64,000 bases of DNA from Altimarinus sp964500515 (GTDB lineage: Bacteria > Patescibacteriota > Gracilibacteria > BD1-5 > UBA6164): assembly GCA_964500515.1 (NCBI GenBank), contig CAZCNE010000003.1:1-64000 (forward strand), in the 5' to 3' direction. Below, in pieces: positions 34,798-47,828 of the stretch. Numbering within the stretch: position 1 is the stretch's first letter; every line of letters starts with the position of its first letter. The notes beneath the pieces were generated by a model that ran no database searches, was not told the DNA's origin, and saw only the letters and a program-made list of their open reading frames with translations. The position numbers were made by a program, and so were the translations under genes.

Positions 34798-34833
34798 AGA
34801 AATAGTTTTTTTAAAAAACTATTTCTTTTTTTT
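34798..34833. terminator. Terminator between the HPF gene and the convergent radical-SAM gene
   Basis: AGAAATAGTTTTTT and AAAAAACTATTTCT form a 14-bp stem with a one-base tip, followed by a T run. The minus-strand stop at 34832 is inside the run. Confidence 0.85.
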
Positions 34834-35917
34834 AATCAATTATCTCTTTCAATATATAATCAAGTAATAAAGTTCAATTATCAGTTAAGATAATTTTTTC
34901 TTTAGTTATTTTTAGTAATTTCATTTGAATAAAATATTGTATTTTATTTTGATTTAATTCTTTATAAATTATTTTTTCTAATCAAGAAGTTCTTAGAGAA
35001 AATAAAACTTTTTCTAAAAATAAATCTTTTTCTTGTAATTTTTCACTAAATTCTATTTTTTGTAAATATAAATCATTGAAATTTTTTGGATAAGCAAATC
35101 TGGTATTATCTAAAAATGAATGTGAAGATAATCAAAATGAAATTATTTCACTATGATTCCAATAAGCTTTGTTATGTTTACAAGTAAATCAAGATTTTGC
35201 AAAATTTGAAATTTCATATTTTTTAAATCAAGATTTTTCTAAATAAATCTTACAATTTATATATTCTGATAAAAACTCTTCTTCACTTAAACATAGATTT
35301 TTCCAATTTTTTGGATAATCATAATATTCTTCAAGCATATACAATGAAATATGTTTCACGAAAAAATAATTTTCTAAAATAAAAATTAAATCTTCTAAAA
35401 TTTCTCATTTTTTTACATATGGAAGTCAAATTATAAAATCAAAATTTATAGAAACATCATATTTTTTATCAATTAAATATTTTTTTAGAATATTTAATTT
35501 TTTTAAAATTGTTTTTTTATTTTGTCTTCAAATTTCTTTTAAAGATTCGTCATTTAAAGTTTGAATTCAAAAACTAAGTCTACTGATTTTCAATTTATTA
35601 AACCAATAATCTAAATTTTTTGATGAAATATTTGAAATAGTTGATTCCAAACTTATTTCTATATTTTTTTTTAAATCAAATTTTTTTTTCAATGCAAAAA
35701 TAATTTCTCAAAGATAAAGATTTGAAAAACTTGTTGGAGTTCATCATCAAAAATAAATCGAAGATAATTTTTCTTTTTTTAAGTCAAATTGATTAATTGA
35801 TTTTAATAAAAAATTTTTATAATTTTCCTTTTCTAAATTATTGTTTCAGACAAAACTTGAAAACCTACAATACTTACACTTGCTTTCACAAAAAGGAATA
35901 TGAATATAACAAAACAT
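34832..35917 (-). CDS. hemW: HemW-like radical-SAM protein
   Basis: 361 residues. The N-terminus, YIHIPFCESKCKYCRF, carries the C-x3-C-x2-C cluster motif in the form typical of HemN/HemW enzymes. TSFSNLYLGEII and IEISLESTISN correspond to the SAM-binding region, and a C-terminal HemN domain starts near residue 270. HemW proteins bind heme and insert it into partners, while true HemN makes protoporphyrinogen. No porphyrin genes are near, and HemW-like copies are common in bacteria lacking the pathway, so HemW is preferred. Glycines in GGGTPTSFSN are TGA codons. The substrate in this organism is open. Confidence 0.82.
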
Positions 35918-35933
35918 CAAATTAAATTAATCA

Positions 35934-37295
35934 TTATAAATTTTCACAATCATTAGATAAATCATTAAAATGATAAACTTTATTATATTTACATTCCAAG
36001 TTTTTTTGCAAATTTTTTACTTTATCTATATAGCTAGATTTATAAATAACTATATTTGAAATTTCTTCATCATATATATCATCAATTATTTTGTCAAATG
36101 ATGATAATAATGTTTGATAATCTCATTTAAAAAAATCTCTTAACAAAACATAATATGAATTATTTACTTGATTATCTAAATATTTTCTTTCTAAATTATC
36201 TAAAGCTGGCAGTAAAAAAGTAAATTTATTTAAAAATTTTTCAGCTCAAGCTTCAGATCACAAATAAAACAAAAAATCAAACGCTAACTTTTCATCTCTT
36301 GATTTTTTATTTACAACAAAATATGAATAACGAGACAAAATATTCCCTTTTCAAACATAATAATGAGGAAAAGCTTCAACTCATAATAAACTTTTATTAA
36401 ATCATAATTCTCTTAAATCATTTAACATACTTGGATATCAAACAATCATAGCCTCTTTTCACTCACTAAATAATTCTAAATTTGTTTTTTTATTATTTTC
36501 TCAAGCATACATTGATTCCTCATTGTTATTATAATAATTTTTATAATCAAAATATGAATAAAAATTTTCAAATCATTCTTTTATCACATTATCAGAAATA
36601 CTTTTAAAAGTATTTGTATCGCTTGATAAAAGAAAAAACTGAGATATAAGGTCTGAAATTATTTTTGAATTCTTGTAATCAGAAACTCATAAAGGAACAA
36701 TTCACTGGTTATTTTTTACTAAGTCATTAATTAAATTACTTACAGAAGACCAAGAATTTAAATCTGTGGATTTGATGTTAAATTTTTTGTTGTAATAAAT
36801 TCATAAAGTTTCAAATCATACAGGAATTCAAGCAACAAATTCAACTGTTTTTCAGTCATCTCATTTTGACTCACGAATTAAATCATTACTTATAAATGTC
36901 TTAAACCTTTTTCTAAAATCATTTGGATTTAGTAAATCTGGATTAATTCAAATTACTTGATTATCTAAATATGATTTTTCAGAATTATTTAACAAAAATA
37001 CATCAGGAGCTTGATTTGACAAAAATGATGAAATCAAAGTTTGTTTATAATCATAATAATTCGAAAAATTTTCAACTACAATATTTTTTTTCTCATATTT
37101 TGTATTTGCAGACTTAAAATCTTTTATAAATTCTTGCATTTTTTCTTTTTCAAGATTATATGTCCAAATAACAAAATCTCATCTAGATTTAGCATTATTA
37201 TCATCACTTGATTTACTTAATAAAGCTAAAATAAAAACAAATCAAACAATAATAACAACTAAAAAAACTAAAAAAATTATTTTATTTTTACTCAT
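35934..37295 (-). CDS. Extracellular solute-binding protein (family 1 type)
   Basis: 453 residues with an uncleaved-looking N-terminal hydrophobic anchor (IIFLVFLVVIIVGFVFILALL). The remainder has the order of family-1 binding proteins: a strand start near residue 38 (DFVIGTYNLEKEKMQEFIKDF), NQAPDVFLLNNS, and a hinge region (VAGIPVGFETLGIYYNKKF) that matches the P-x-x-x-x-x-x-L-x-Y-N motif of sugar and oligosaccharide binders. It probably captures a nutrient outside the membrane for an ABC importer whose permease genes are not in this window. The ligand is unknown. It sits 5 bases from the HIT gene in the same direction. Confidence 0.82.
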
Positions 37296-37300
37296 AAATA

Positions 37301-37618
37301 TTATTTATTGGATGTAAAATGCATATGAACATGCATAACTTCTTGTCATCAATCAGATCAAACATTTATATGAAGTTGGTAAGCATTTGTTAAATTTAGA
37401 TCTTTTGCAATTTTTTTTGCAACCATAAACATTTCTCAAATAAGATCTCTATCATTTTCTTCAAAATCATCAACTGTTACAACTTCTTTTTTTGGAATAA
37501 TTAATAAATGTGTTCTAGCAACTGGATTAATGTCTTTTATAACGATAATTCTATCATTTTCAAAAACTATATCACTTGGAACTTCCCTATTAATAATTTT
37601 AGTAAAAATTGAACTCAT
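37301..37618 (-). CDS. HIT-family nucleotide hydrolase
   Basis: 105 residues, the usual size. FTKIINREVPSDIVFENDRIIVIKD and ARTHLLIIPKKEVVTVDDF are the conserved N-terminal regions, and the catalytic histidine triad appears as HVHMHF near the C-terminus, just after WQEVM-type spacing. HIT proteins hydrolyse nucleoside phosphoramidates or dinucleoside polyphosphates. Conserved glycines (VGSDGGQEV) are TGA codons. It is downstream of a small membrane protein gene and upstream of the solute-binding gene, all on the minus strand and closely spaced. Confidence 0.93.
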
Positions 37619-37628
37619 ATTTTTATAA

Positions 37629-37886
37629 TTAATAACTAATTTCTTTTATAATAGTATCTCAAGATAAATTTATTTCAACTTTTTTATCTAAAGATCAAGA
37701 ATTAACAAAAATAAGAATATATCAAGTAATTGTTAAAATAATAAAAAAAACCATAATAAGTTTAATTACCAAAACTATATTGGTATTAAAATTTTTAAAC
37801 TTAAATGAATGTATTTTTAATACAACAAAAAATCCCCAAATTATCAAAACAAATAATGTATATAGTCAAAAATATAAATAAAACAT
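37629..37886 (-). CDS. Small two-helix membrane protein
   Basis: 85 residues from ATG at 37886. Two hydrophobic segments (FGLYTLFVLIIWGFFVVL and IVLVIKLIMVFFIILTITGYILIFV) are joined by a short basic loop and followed by a 25-residue polar tail (SGSLDKKVEINLSGDTIIKEI). The gene ends 10 bases before the HIT gene, suggesting one transcript. I recognise no family. Confidence 0.6.
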
Positions 37887-38008
37887 ATTATTTTTTAAAA
37901 AATATATTTTATTATATTTTTTTACTTTTTTTTTGCAAATTTTTACTTTTTGTATTAAAATAGATTTTAGTTATAATAAAAAAGAATTTTATTTATTAAT
38001 AAAAATAA

Positions 38009-38389
38009 ATGCCACAAATAACAAATAATTGAAAAAACTTTCAAATCAACGATGAAATTCAAGCTCAATATCCAGAACTTGTTACACTTATTTTAAATAC
38101 AAAATCTATGGATGATGAAGAAAGACAATATTGGTTTGATATAATGCCTAGCATGAACGATGAACAAATTGATAGATTATTTGAAATTCTTGATACCGAA
38201 AAAAAGAAATTAGAACAACTAGAACAGAATTATCAAAAAGAAATTAAATCTTTAAATGAAAAACATCTTATTGAATGGCAAGATTTTCAAATAAAAGATA
38301 AAAAAGAAAAAATAGCAAAAGCACAAGCTGAAGACAAAAAGAACGAACAAAATCCAGATGAAATTTTAGATAAATTAAATGAAATTTAA
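38009..38389 (+). CDS. Small helical coiled-coil protein of unknown function
   Basis: 126 residues. The first 55 form a compact acidic domain (ELVTLILNTKSMDDEERQYWFDIMPSM). Residues 60-115 are a continuous Glu/Lys-rich helix likely to form a coiled coil. This layout (a short domain then a long charged helix) is frequent in Patescibacteria, but its function is unknown to me. It is a single gene between two minus-strand clusters and is followed at once by a clean terminator. Confidence 0.7.
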
Positions 38390-38390
38390 A

Positions 38391-38421
38391 AAAAAGCACT
38401 TAATTTAATAAGTGCTTTTTT
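38391..38421. terminator. Terminator shared by 38009-38389 and rpoC
   Basis: AAAAAGCACTTA and TAAGTGCTTTTT form a 12-bp stem. It carries T runs on both strands, so it can serve the convergent rpoC gene too. Confidence 0.88.
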
Positions 38422-38428
38422 ATTATTT

Positions 38429-41400
38429 TTAGAAATCACTATCATCAGACATTCGCTCGTTAACTTCTTCTAAATGTTTTGCTCATAAATCTACTCCATC
38501 ATCTTCTGAATCAAAATAATCATTATCTTGACTTTCTCATTCAATTAATTGTCATTTCAATTTTCTATATTGTCTTCAAGCAGGAATTAATCTTCAAATA
38601 ATAACATTCTCTTTTAATTCTTGAAGTTTATCTATTCTTCAACTAACCGATCATTCAACAAGTACTCTAACTGTTTCCTGAAAACTCGCAGCAGATAACC
38701 AACTATCAGTAAATAATGAAATTTTTGTAATTCAAAGAAGTAATCTTTCTCATATACTAGGTCTTTTTCATTCAGTAATTAATTTATCATTTTCTTTTTT
38801 ATATTTAATAATATCAACTATATCTCATGGATAAAATTCAGTATCTCATTTGTCAATAATTCTAACTCTTGAAAACATTTGTCTAACTATAAGCTCTATA
38901 TGCTTTGAATTTACCGTTTGTCATTGAGAAGAATAAATAGATTTGATTTCATCTACAATATATTGTTGAGCAGAAATAACTCAAGCAACATTCATTATTC
39001 TAGTTATATTTGCATATCAATCAACAAGTTTTTGTCAAATTTTAACTTTATCTCAGTTTTCAATCAATACATTTCTTCAAACTTCAAATTTGTATTCAAA
39101 TGTTCTTTTTTCATTGTCTTTAATAATAATCATTCACTTAGTAATTTTTTTTGTAATTCAAGGATAAAGTGCAAGTATTTTTTGTTTTGACTTATTTGAT
39201 CTTGCAATAATTTGTTTTTGTTTTACTTCTTGTCATTCTTTTACTAAAATATCAAAATCTTCTCAAAAATAATATTCCTCTTCCTTTATGTCATTTGAAG
39301 TTATTTTTACTATACTACCATCATCATTATATTTAACTTCTGCATTTCAGTCAATATCTGATATCTCAGCAACAATTTTTGGATTTCTTGCTTCAAATAA
39401 TTCTTCAACTCTTGATAATCATTGAGTCATATCTCATCATTCTTTTGCAACTCAACCAGAGTGAAAAGTTCTCATCGTAAGCTGAGTTCCTGGTTCTCAA
39501 ATTGATTGTGCTGCTATTATTCAAACTGGAGTTCAAATTTCAGCAACTGAGTTTGCTCATAAATCAAGTCAATAACATTTTTTACAAACTCATCATTCTG
39601 TTTCACAAGTTAAAACTGACCTTATATTTACTTCATTTATTTCATTATCATTAATCAATTTCAAAGCTTGTGTATCAATAACTGTTCATGTTTTTAGAAG
39701 TAATTTTCATTTTTTATCTTTTAAATCAGAGGCTAATGTAAGAGAGTAAATTCTTTCATCAAAACTTGCATCAAAACTTCATTTTTTATCCAATCTTAAA
39801 ACTGTTTTATAATTTATTGTTCAACAATCATCTTCTTTTACAATCATATTTTGAGATGCATCAACAAGTCTTCTTGTTAAATATCATGATTGTGCTGTTT
39901 TTAACGCAGTATCAGATTTACCTTTTCTTCAACCATGTGTTGCAATAAAATATTCAAGAGTAGAAAATCATTCTTTTAAAGTTGATTTTATAGGTAATTC
40001 TATAGTTTTACCAGTTGTTGAGGCAACAAGTCATTTCATTCAACATAGCTGAGTAATATTTCACCAATTTCATCTAGCTCATGAATCAATAAGATTGTAA
40101 ACATGATTTTTATAGTTAAAATTTGTTTTCATTTCAGTTTCAATAACTTTTTTTACTTCTGCCCAAACATTTATTGATTGAAAATATTTTTCTTCATCTG
40201 TCAAAAATCAATTCCAATGATTTTTTTGTATAAATTTAACTTTTTCTTGAGCTTCATCAAGTAATTTTTGTTTATTTTTTGGAACAATCATATCATCTTT
40301 TGAAATTGAAAGTCATGAAATTGTTGCATATTTATATCAAAAATTCTTTATTTTATCAGCAAATACTGCTGTTTCTTCTTGTCATAATTCTTCAAAACTT
40401 TTTGATAATAATTTTTTTATAACTCATTTTTTCAATATTTCATTAACAAATCAAATTCATTCTGGTATTATTTCATTAAAAAGTAATCTTCAATAATTTG
40501 TTTCAATCAATTCATTTCAAATTCTTACTTTTATTGGTGATCTAATATCAAGAAATCAAGCTTCATATGCATAAGATACATCATCAATTGAACTAAAAAC
40601 TCATCAAGCTCCAGCTCAGTCTGGATCCAAAGTTGTAACATAGTATGATCATAAAATCATATCTTGACTTGGAGCAACAATTGGCTCACCATTTGAAGGA
40701 TTTAATAAATTTTTACTAGTAACCATCAATGTTCTTGCTTCTTCTTGTGCTTTATCTGTAATTGGTAAATGAACTGCCATTTGATCTCAATCGAAATCTG
40801 CATTAAATGCAGTACATGTTAAAGGATGTAATTGAATTGCTTTACCATCTATAAGTACTGGTCTAAATGCCTGAATTGATAATCTATGAAGAGTAGGTGC
40901 ACGATTCAATAAAATATATTTTCATTCTATTACTTCATCCAAAGCATCCCAAACCTCTTTTCATTGTTTTTCTATAAATTTTTCAGCATGTTTAACATTA
41001 TAAACAATTCATTTATCAATTAATTTTGCAATAATAAAAGGTTTAAACAAAGTTAAAGCTATAATTTTTGGTAATCAACATTCATCAATTTTCAAATTTG
41101 GTCAAACAATAATTACACTACGAGCTGAATAATCAACTCTTTTTCAAAGCAAATTTTGTCTAAAACGACCTTGTTTTCATTTAAGAATTTCAGTTAATGA
41201 TTTTAGCTTCTTTTTGTTTGCAGAAACAAAACCTGATCTATTTGTTCTTGTATCTCAAGTAATAAGCATATCTACAGCTTCCTGAAGCATTCTTTTTTCA
41301 TTTTTTAAAATCACTTCTGGCGCTCATAGATCAATAAGTTTTTTAAGTCTATTATTTCTATTTAAAACTCTTCTATATAAATCATTTAAATCTGAACTAG

Positions 41401-42451
41401 CAAATCTTCAACCATCAAGTTGAATCATTGGTCTCAAATCTGGTGGTAATATAGGAAGTGCTTCCAATATAAACCATTCTGGTTTTTGTCAACTTTTCAA
41501 TAAGTTTGAAGCAAGTTTAATCTTTTGTAATATCTTTTTTTGTTTTGATTGTCATGATGTTTTTAATTCTATTTGAGCATCTTCTATAAATTTCATTAAA
41601 TCAATTCTTTCTAACAATATTCTTAAATATTTTGCTCAAGTTCATCAAACAAACACATGAGGAAATTTTTCTGATAAAACTCTATAATCAAGTTCTCATA
41701 AAACTTCTCAAACTTTTAGAGATTTTAATAAATTTCTTAATTCTTCAAATTCTTTTACTAAATCGTCAACTCTCTGCATTAAAAATAATTCTTGTTCATT
41801 ATAATCTTTAACTTTTATTTCTTTAGCTTCTTTTCTTATTTTTAATGAATTCATTTCTTTTTGAACTTCTTTTTGTAACTCTGTCTTGGATAATTTGAAT
41901 CTATCTTCTAATTCTCTAAGAGATTCGTTTAACTTATCTTCAAATACATCTGTAATTATATAAGATGCAAAATAAATAATTTGTTCTAATTTCTTAACAG
42001 AAAGATCTAAAAGTAATCAAAGTCTTGATGGAACTGATTTTATATACCAAATATGAGCAATTGGAGCATATAAATCTATATGTCAAACTCTTTCTCTTCT
42101 AACTGATGATTTTGTTACTTCAACTCAACATCTTTCACAAATTATTCATTTATATTTTATTCTTTTATATTTTCAACAAGCACATTCATAATTTTTTCTT
42201 GGTCAAAATATCTGCTCACAAAAAAGTCATCATCTTTCAGGTCTTTGAGTTCTATAATTTATTGTTTCACTAATAATAACTTTTCCATACGACAAACTTC
42301 TTATTTTTTCTGGTGACAAAACTCATAATCAAATTCAAGCAAGATTATCTAAGTTTTTTCATTTTGTTATATTTTTTTTACCTATATTTTTTGATATCTC
42401 AGTAAAATCTGTAACCTTATCATTTATAAGATTATCTATTTTATCAAACAT
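38429..42451 (-). CDS. rpoC: RNA polymerase beta' subunit
   Basis: 1340 residues. The N-terminal zinc ribbon CACGKYKRIKYKGIICERCG lies near residue 88, the rudder and bridge region follows, and the catalytic magnesium loop is intact as FNADFDGDQMAVH near residue 550. The second zinc site reads CETEGGVCKKCYG. IGTPVGIIAAQSIGEPGTQLT marks the trigger-loop/bridge-helix neighbourhood. Dozens of glycines in these motifs are TGA codons. The gene follows rpoB with 76 bases between them in the usual order and ends in an acidic tail (ERMSDDSDF). Its frame is complete. Confidence 0.98.
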
Positions 42452-42527
42452 AATTTTTATAATTAATAACTAATAATTAAAATTAACAATTTATTTAGCT
42501 AAGCAAAAAATTTTATTAATTTTTAAA

Positions 42528-45500
42528 CTACTCTTCTTTTTGATCAGAAATATTTTGATCATCATCTCAAGTTAAAACCTTATTTTCTATTTCTATAATT
42601 TTTGAATATCTTTCTTTTATTTCATTTTCTTTTTGTTCTAATCAATCTTTATCATAAAGTTCTATATCAAGTCAAATCGCTTGTAATTCTTTCAAAAGAA
42701 CATTAAATGATTCTGGAATATTTGGCTTTTTTATAGGAGCATTTTTTACAATTGCTTCATAAACTTGAGTTCTTCAAGCTACATCATCAGATTTAATAGT
42801 AATCATTTCTTGTAATATATGTGATGCAGCATATGCTTCAAGTGCCCAAACTTCCATTTCTCAAAATCTCTGTCAACCATTTTGAGCTTTTCCTCAAAGA
42901 GGTTGTTGAGTTACCATAGAATAAGGTCATACAGATCTTGCATGTATTTTATCTTCAACTAAATGATGTAATTTTAACATATATTTTACTCATACCATTG
43001 TTTTTTCATTAAAAGCTTTTCAAGTTTCTCAATCATATAATTGTACCTTTCAACTTGAATCAATTCAAGCTTTTTCCATCAACTCTGTAACTTGATCAAC
43101 ACTTAATCAATTTAAAACAGGTGAAGCTACTTTTATTCATAGTTTCTTTGCCGCAATTCAAAGATGAACTTCCAAAATCTGTCAAATATTCATACGAGAA
43201 ATAACTCATAGTGGATTTAGTATTATATCAATCGGAGTTCAATCTTCTAAAAAAGGCATATCTTCAATAGGAACAACTCTCGAAACAATTCATTTATTTC
43301 AGTGTCTTCAAGCCATTTTATCTCAAACTTCTATTTTTCTAGTTTGAGCTATAAAAACTTTTATTTGTTTAAAAACTCATGTTGGTAAATTATCTCAGTT
43401 TTCTCTTTTTAAAATATCAACACTAATAACTTTTCAACCTTGTCAACTTGGAAGTCTAAGAGAACTATCCTTTACATCTTTTGATTTATCTCAAAATATT
43501 GCTCTAAGTAATCTTTCTTCAGGTGATAATTCTTGTTCTCATTTTGGTGTAATTTTTCATACCAAAATATCTCAGCCTTCAACATAAGCTCAAATTCTTA
43601 CTATTCAGTCAATATCTAAATCTTTCAATTTACTTGTAGAAACATTTGGTATATCATCTGTAGTCTGCTCTGGTCATAATTTAGTTTCTCTAACATCTAT
43701 TACAAATTCTTTTATATTTATAGATGTAAAATAATCTTTTTCAACAACTTTTGAAGATATAATTATTGCATCTTCATAGTTATATCATTTCCAAGGCATA
43801 TAAGCAACAAGTAAATTTCTACCTAATGCTAATTCTCATTTATCAATACTATGTCAATCACAAAGCAAATCTCATTTTTTAACTTTATCTCAAGAAGTAA
43901 CTAAGGGTTTTTGATGAACAATCATATCGTGATTTGATCTTTTGAAAGTTTTTAATTCATAAATTTTCTTTTCTCATGATTTATACAAAACTGTAATATG
44001 TTTAGCATCAACTCATAAAATTTCTCAATCATCTGAAGCCAATATTACATATCAAGAATCTTCTCAAACATATTTTTCCATTCAAGTTCAAACAATAGGA
44101 GCTTCTGTTTTTATTAGAGGAACAGCTTGTCTCATCATGTTTGATCACATTTCTGCTCTTGTTGCATCATCATGCTCTAAAAATGGAATTAGCGAAGTCT
44201 CAACTGAAACTATTTGTTTCGGACTAATATCAATATGAGTAATTTTTCAAACATATTCTATTGTTGGTTCAGTATTTACCCTACAACTTATACGAGTTGA
44301 TAAAAAATTTCAAAACTCATCCATTGGAGCTCAAGCTTCAGCAATATTTAATTTTTTTGTTTGATGTGCATCAAAATAATCAAAAGTATTTCATAAAAAT
44401 CATCTAACTTCAATTTTTTTATCCTTAATAGACTTTTGTATTTTTTTAGCATCTTCTTCATTTATATAAGTTTTTTCTTTAACTATAAGTTTTCAATCAT
44501 CTCAAATTATATCATTTAAGGCTATTTTATTTATAGCTGATTTTCAATCATTTTCAACAAAATGCTCTATAATTCTGTATGGAGTTAAAATAAATCAATA
44601 TTTATCTACTTTTGCATATGTAGCAAAGTGTAGTACAAGTCAGATATTTGGTCATTCAGGAGTTGCTATTGGACAAATTCTTCAATATTGAGTAGGATGA
44701 ACGTCTCTAACTTCAAAACTTGCTCTTTCTCTTGTTAATCATCCAGGTCATAAAGCTGATACTCTTCTTTTATGTGCAATTTCAGAAAGAGGGTTTGTTT
44801 GATCCATGAATTGAGATAACTGAGAAGAAGCAAAAAATTCTTTTAATATTGCAACAATAGGACGAGAATTTATAAAAGTTCAAGCTGTAGCATCTTCTAA
44901 ATCAATTACAGTCATTCTATCTTTAGCTATTCTTTCCATTCTAGCAATTCATACTTTTAATTTTTCTTCAACTAATTCTCAAACTGATCTAACTCTTCTA
45001 TTTTCCAAATGATCAATATCATCAAGGTAATATCATTCTGTTCAAATAAGTATATTAAAATAATATCTTAAACTAACAACTAAATCTTCAATAGAAATAA
45101 ATTTAGAATTAATTTCTCATTCTGGCTTATCAATTCATAGTCTAGTTTTTATTTTCATTCTAGCTATTTCTCATAAATCAAATCTTTTTTCATCTAAAAA
45201 TGTTGTTTGAAATAACTCTTCAACTCTTTCATTTGTTGCTAAATCTCATGGTCTAAGAAGTTTATATAAAACATTCAAAGCTTCAATTCTATTACTTGAT
45301 TTATCTTTATCTAAAGTTGGCATAATATGAGTAGTCATTACTTCATCTCCTAAATCCTTAAAAGTATTGATAATATCTGCATTTGTTTCAAGTCAAAAAG
45401 CTCTAAGCAAAACTGTAACTGGAATTTTTCTTTTTTTATCAATTTTTACATTAACAACTCATCTTTTTTCAACATCAATTTCAAACCAAGATCCTCTATT

Positions 45501-46037
45501 TGGCACAATTTTAAGAGTAGCAATATTTTCTCAAACAGTAAAAAAAATACCTGTTGATTTAATTATCTGATTTACTATAACTCTTTCTATTCAATTTATA
45601 ATAAAAGTTGCTGTATCAGTCATCAAAGGTACACCTCACATATAGACATCTTGTTCTTTTAGTTCTCAAGTTTCTTTATTTAACATCTCAAGTCTAACTT
45701 TTAAAGGTGCTTCAAAATTTAAATTCTTTCTTTTGCAAGTTTCTGAATCAAATTTTGGTTCTTCTAAAGAAAAACCTTTATAATAAATATCAATTTTTTC
45801 TCAAGAAAAATCACTTATCGGAAAACTTTCTTTGAAAGTTTTATCAATTCAATCTTTTAGAAAATTTCTATAAGAATCAAGTTGAATCTCCAAAAGTTCA
45901 GGAATTCAAGCAATAGATCTATCATCAGTAAAATAATGTCTTCAGTTTATCTCATATAAACTTCATATATTATTTTTGGATTTTTTTGAATTCAAAACTA
46001 TAGAGTCTTCATTTGATGCTTGAGTAAGTTTAGGCAT
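42528..46037 (-). CDS. rpoB: RNA polymerase beta subunit
   Basis: 1169 residues. The rifampicin-pocket region reads FFASSQLSQFMDQTNPLSEIAHKRRVSALGPGGL, the substrate-contact stretch is RDVHPTQYGRICPIATPEGPNIGL, and the C-terminal clamp region holds KMAGRHGNKG and PLGGKAQNGGQRFGEMEVWALEAYAA. SQFMDQTNPLSE has Asp and Asn at the usual positions, so no classic rifampicin-resistance change is apparent there. It is the first gene of the rpoBC pair; no ribosomal protein genes (rplL, rplJ) precede it, unlike in many bacteria. Confidence 0.98.
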
Positions 46038-46222
46038 AAATAAAAACTATTAAATAATTAAAACATATACAAACAATAATTTGTACAAATAAAAAGTATT
46101 AATTAAAAAGGAATTACACAATCTTGATTTTTTAACATTGAACTTTTTTACATCAAAAGCACTACTTTAAAGAAATACACAATCAAAAGTAGCGATACGA
46201 TGGAATTTTATTTAAATAAAAT
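46038..46222. other. Leader/promoter region of rpoBC
   Basis: No gene is seen in these roughly 185 bases between rpoB and the upstream gene's terminator. It is the only place for the rpoB promoter. No motif is distinct enough to call. Confidence 0.4.
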
Positions 46223-46250
46223 AAAAAGGCAAATTTAAATTTGCCTTTTT
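46223..46250. terminator. Palindromic terminator upstream of rpoB
   Basis: AAAAAGGCAAATTT and AAATTTGCCTTTTT form a perfect stem. On the minus strand it follows the 46261 gene and would insulate rpoB. Confidence 0.85.
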
Positions 46251-46260
46251 ATTTTGATTA

Positions 46261-46654
46261 TTAATTATTTAATCTAATATGTGTCATCACTCTTCTCTTA
46301 ATTTCTCCTTCAAGCCATCTTGGTAAAAATATTTCAAGTATTTCACTATCTAGCCTTATTTCAATATAAAAATCATTAACATCTCCTTCTCATAAAACTC
46401 ATATTCATACTCAAGTTATTTTTAAATCTTCCAATATCATATTATTATGTGTTAACTTTTTTCAAGAATATTCTTCTAAATAATCAATTATTATAGCTGG
46501 ATAACAACTAATATAGTCTAATGCTTCTGAAATATGCAAAGTATTTAATATTTCTCATACTTTATTTATCGAACTACCTCTATAATCCTCAAATGTCGTT
46601 CATTTTGGAAGATTATTGATCTGATATAGGTCAATCTTTTGGTTTTAGATGCAT
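46261..46654 (-). CDS. Small unknown protein with uncertain start or a frameshift
   Basis: A frame open from 46644 to the TAA at 46261 encodes a credible protein of about 128 residues (LPKGTTFEDYRGSSINKVGEI, then AIIIDYLEEYSGKKLTHNNM and a C-terminal LPRWLEGEIKRRVMTHI) but has no ATG near its 5' end. An ATG at 46654 in another frame begins MHLKPKDGPISDQ and stops after 13 codons, just where the long frame becomes protein-like. A single-base shift near 46615-46625 would join them. Frameshift, sequencing error or non-ATG start are all possible. The family is not recognised. Confidence 0.5.
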
Positions 46655-46793
46655 AATAATTTATTAAAAAATAATTTAATATTTTAGCTGTTTTAATAAT
46701 AACTAATTTTGTTTTTTTGTCAAATAATTTTATTTTATTCTTTTAGTAATATATTTTTTTCAAGTAAAATAAATTTTTTAATATAAAATACAC

Positions 46794-47780
46794 ATGAAAA
46801 AATTAATTTTAATTATCATAATTGCTATAATTCCTATTTATCTTTTTATAAGTTACAATAATTTCAAAAATTCTATTATATTTGAAAAGCAAGAAATTAT
46901 AGAAATAAAAAAATGAGAAACATATTATTCTCTAGCTGAAAAATTAAATATAGATAAAAATTACCTTAGAATTTATCTAAATCTAAACAAACCAAAATGA
47001 CTTCAAGCTTGAAATTATGAAATAAAAGCTTGAACAAATATAAATTGACTTGTAGAAACTCTTGAATGAAATGCTGTTTCAAACGACATAAGTATAACAA
47101 TCATCGAATGATTAAATATTTATGATATAGATAGTATTTTATCCAAAAAAAATCTAATTAAAACTTGAGAGTTTATAACTTACAATAAAGAAAATTTTGA
47201 AAACTTGAAAAAAGAATTTCCTTTTTTAAAAAATGCTGTAAGTCTTGAATGATTTTTATATCCTGATACTTATAAAATAAATCCTAATAATTTTAGTTTA
47301 GATAATTTTGTAAAAACAAAATTTTTGGCTAATTTTGAAAAAAAAGTTATTAAATGATTAAATTTAGATCCAAATGATAAAAATTTGCAAGATATAATAA
47401 TTTTAGCTTCTATTGTTGAAAAAGAAGAAAAAAATTCTTCTGAAAAAGCTACTGTAGCTTGAATTTTAAAAAAAAGATTAAAAGAATGATGGCAAATTTG
47501 AGCTGATGCTACAGTTTGTTATCCTTATCAACTTACTTATGAAGAATGTACTCCTAATTTTATATGGAATCACATAAATGACAAAAATAAATACAATACA
47601 AGAACTATGCATTGATTACCAGAAACTCCAATTTGTAATCCAAATGATGAAACTATTGAAGCAACAATAAACAGTAAAGATTCTCCTTATTATTTTTACT
47701 TGCATGACAAAAATGCTCAAATTCACTATGCAACTACAAATGAAGAACATGAAGCAAATAAAAGCAAGTATTTGAAATAA
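46794..47780 (+). CDS. mltG: Endolytic murein transglycosylase (YceG/MltG family)
   Basis: 328 residues. An N-terminal membrane anchor (LILIIIIAIIPIYLFI) precedes a LysM-like region (IKKGETYYSLAEKL) and the catalytic domain. ILASIVEKEEKNSSEKATVAGILKKRL contains the conserved catalytic glutamate, followed by LQADPTV-like GADATVCY and NTRTMHGLPETPICNP, hallmarks of the family. MltG cuts nascent glycan strands at the membrane and sets their length. With the PGRP-SpoIID enzyme this shows that the organism handles a peptidoglycan wall. Confidence 0.93.
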
Positions 47781-47812
47781 AAAAAACCGGAATTAATAAT
47801 TCCAGTTTTTTT
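47781..47812. terminator. Terminator between mltG and the convergent oxidoreductase genes
   Basis: AAAAACCGGAATTA faces TAATTCCAGTTTTT with one weak pair. It has T runs on both strands and separates convergent genes. Confidence 0.78.
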
Positions 47813-47828
47813 TATCAATTTAGTATTC

